Assembly (NCBI GenBank): GCA_043746555.1
Contig: JAYTQU010000019.1
Location: forward strand, 1 to 6,246
DNA from: CAZQYC01 sp043746555
GTDB taxonomy: Bacteria; Pseudomonadota; Gammaproteobacteria; Steroidobacterales; Steroidobacteraceae
DNA length: 6,246 bases
Direction of reading: 5' to 3'
The translations under genes were made by a program, and so were the position numbers. Positions 5,884 through 6,246 of the stretch are shown here, piece by piece. Every line of letters begins with the position of its first letter. Within the stretch, counting starts at the first letter, position 1. The notes under the pieces were generated by a model. The model made no database searches. It was not told the origin of the DNA and was given only the letters and a program-made list of their open reading frames with translations.

Positions 5884-6246
5884 TTACCGGGCGGTAAACT
5901 CATTCTTGTATCGCTCGCGCAGCGCATTCTTCTGCACTTTGCCCATCGCATTGCGCGGCAATTCATTCACGATGAAGACTCGCTTGGGCGTCTTGAATGT
6001 AGCGAGTTGCGTGCGAAGCTTCGCGATGATGACTTCGGAGGTAAACGTCGAGTTTGCTTGCAGAGTCACCGCTGCGCCCACCGCTTCGCCAAAGTCCGGA
6101 TGCGGAATGGCGAACACGGCGCTTTCGATGATGCCATCCAATGCATCAATCGCATCTTCGATTTCTTTTGGATAGACATTTAGACCGCCAGAGATGATTA
6201 AGTCTTTGGCGCGACCGACTAATCGCAAGTAGCCGTCCGCTTCGAG
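5884..6246 (-). CDS. matB: Malonyl-CoA synthetase-like acyl-CoA ligase, C-terminal part only
   Basis: The last 120 residues and stop are visible; the N-terminal three quarters lie beyond the right edge. The frame is open to the edge, so TTG at 6228 is not a start. The fragment begins at the hinge motif of ANL-superfamily adenylating enzymes, DGYLRLVGRAKD, followed by ISGGLNVYPKEIEDAID, which is typical of MatB. HPDFGEAV and ELPRNAMGKVQKNALRERY near the end also match malonyl-CoA synthetases. The family adenylates malonate with ATP and transfers it to CoA, in the cytoplasm. The Lys of MGKVQKN (visible residue 103) is the catalytic lysine of the adenylation step, and PRNAMGK fits the PX4GK pattern known for acetylation of such enzymes. 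It lies upstream of the ATPase gene on the same strand, with a 194-base gap. Another medium-chain acyl-CoA synthetase is the main alternative. Confidence 0.8.
   Translation of the reverse strand, partial: LEADGYLRLVGRAKDLIISGGLNVYPKEIEDAIDALDGIIESAVFAIPHPDFGEAVGAAVTLQANSTFTSEVIIAKLRTQLATFKTPKRVFIVNELPRNAMGKVQKNALRERYKNEFTAR

Overview
The window looks like a chromosomal segment from a gammaproteobacterium. The tyrosyl-tRNA synthetase is of the E. coli type along its whole length, the diguanylate cyclase has the 7TMR-DISM architecture common in proteobacteria, and the malonyl-CoA synthetase fragment is proteobacterial in style. Base composition is moderately GC-rich and fairly even, except for one AT-rich island near 5700-5755. 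I cannot name a genus from sequence alone.

Layout from left to right. Positions 1-607 (minus) hold a TetR-family regulator that runs off the left edge. Positions 608-1048 are a 441-base gene-poor stretch. It carries a putative promoter for the regulator, three tandem copies of a 15-bp repeat, a perfect odd palindrome, and a plus-strand hairpin followed by six T with no gene in front of it. Positions 1049-2947 (minus) encode a signal-peptide, 7TMR-DISM, coiled-coil, GGDEF diguanylate cyclase. A 128-base divergent promoter region separates it from tyrS (3076-4383, plus). tyrS converges on a gene for a solitary AAA_14/DUF4143 ATPase (4439-5689, minus). The ATPase gene is preceded by three stacked inverted repeats, two of them in the AT-rich island. 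The right edge (5884-6246, minus) holds the last 120 residues of an acyl-CoA synthetase that most resembles malonyl-CoA synthetase (MatB).

The genes do not form an obvious pathway. They appear to be a housekeeping gene (tyrS), a membrane c-di-GMP sensor-synthase, a regulator, a metabolic ligase and an accessory ATPase, each probably transcribed alone. I see no complete undescribed multigene system. The leads most worth following are the altered guanine-contact residues in the GGDEF domain, the stacked palindromes before the ATPase gene, and the repeat-rich leader with an orphan terminator at 608-1048.
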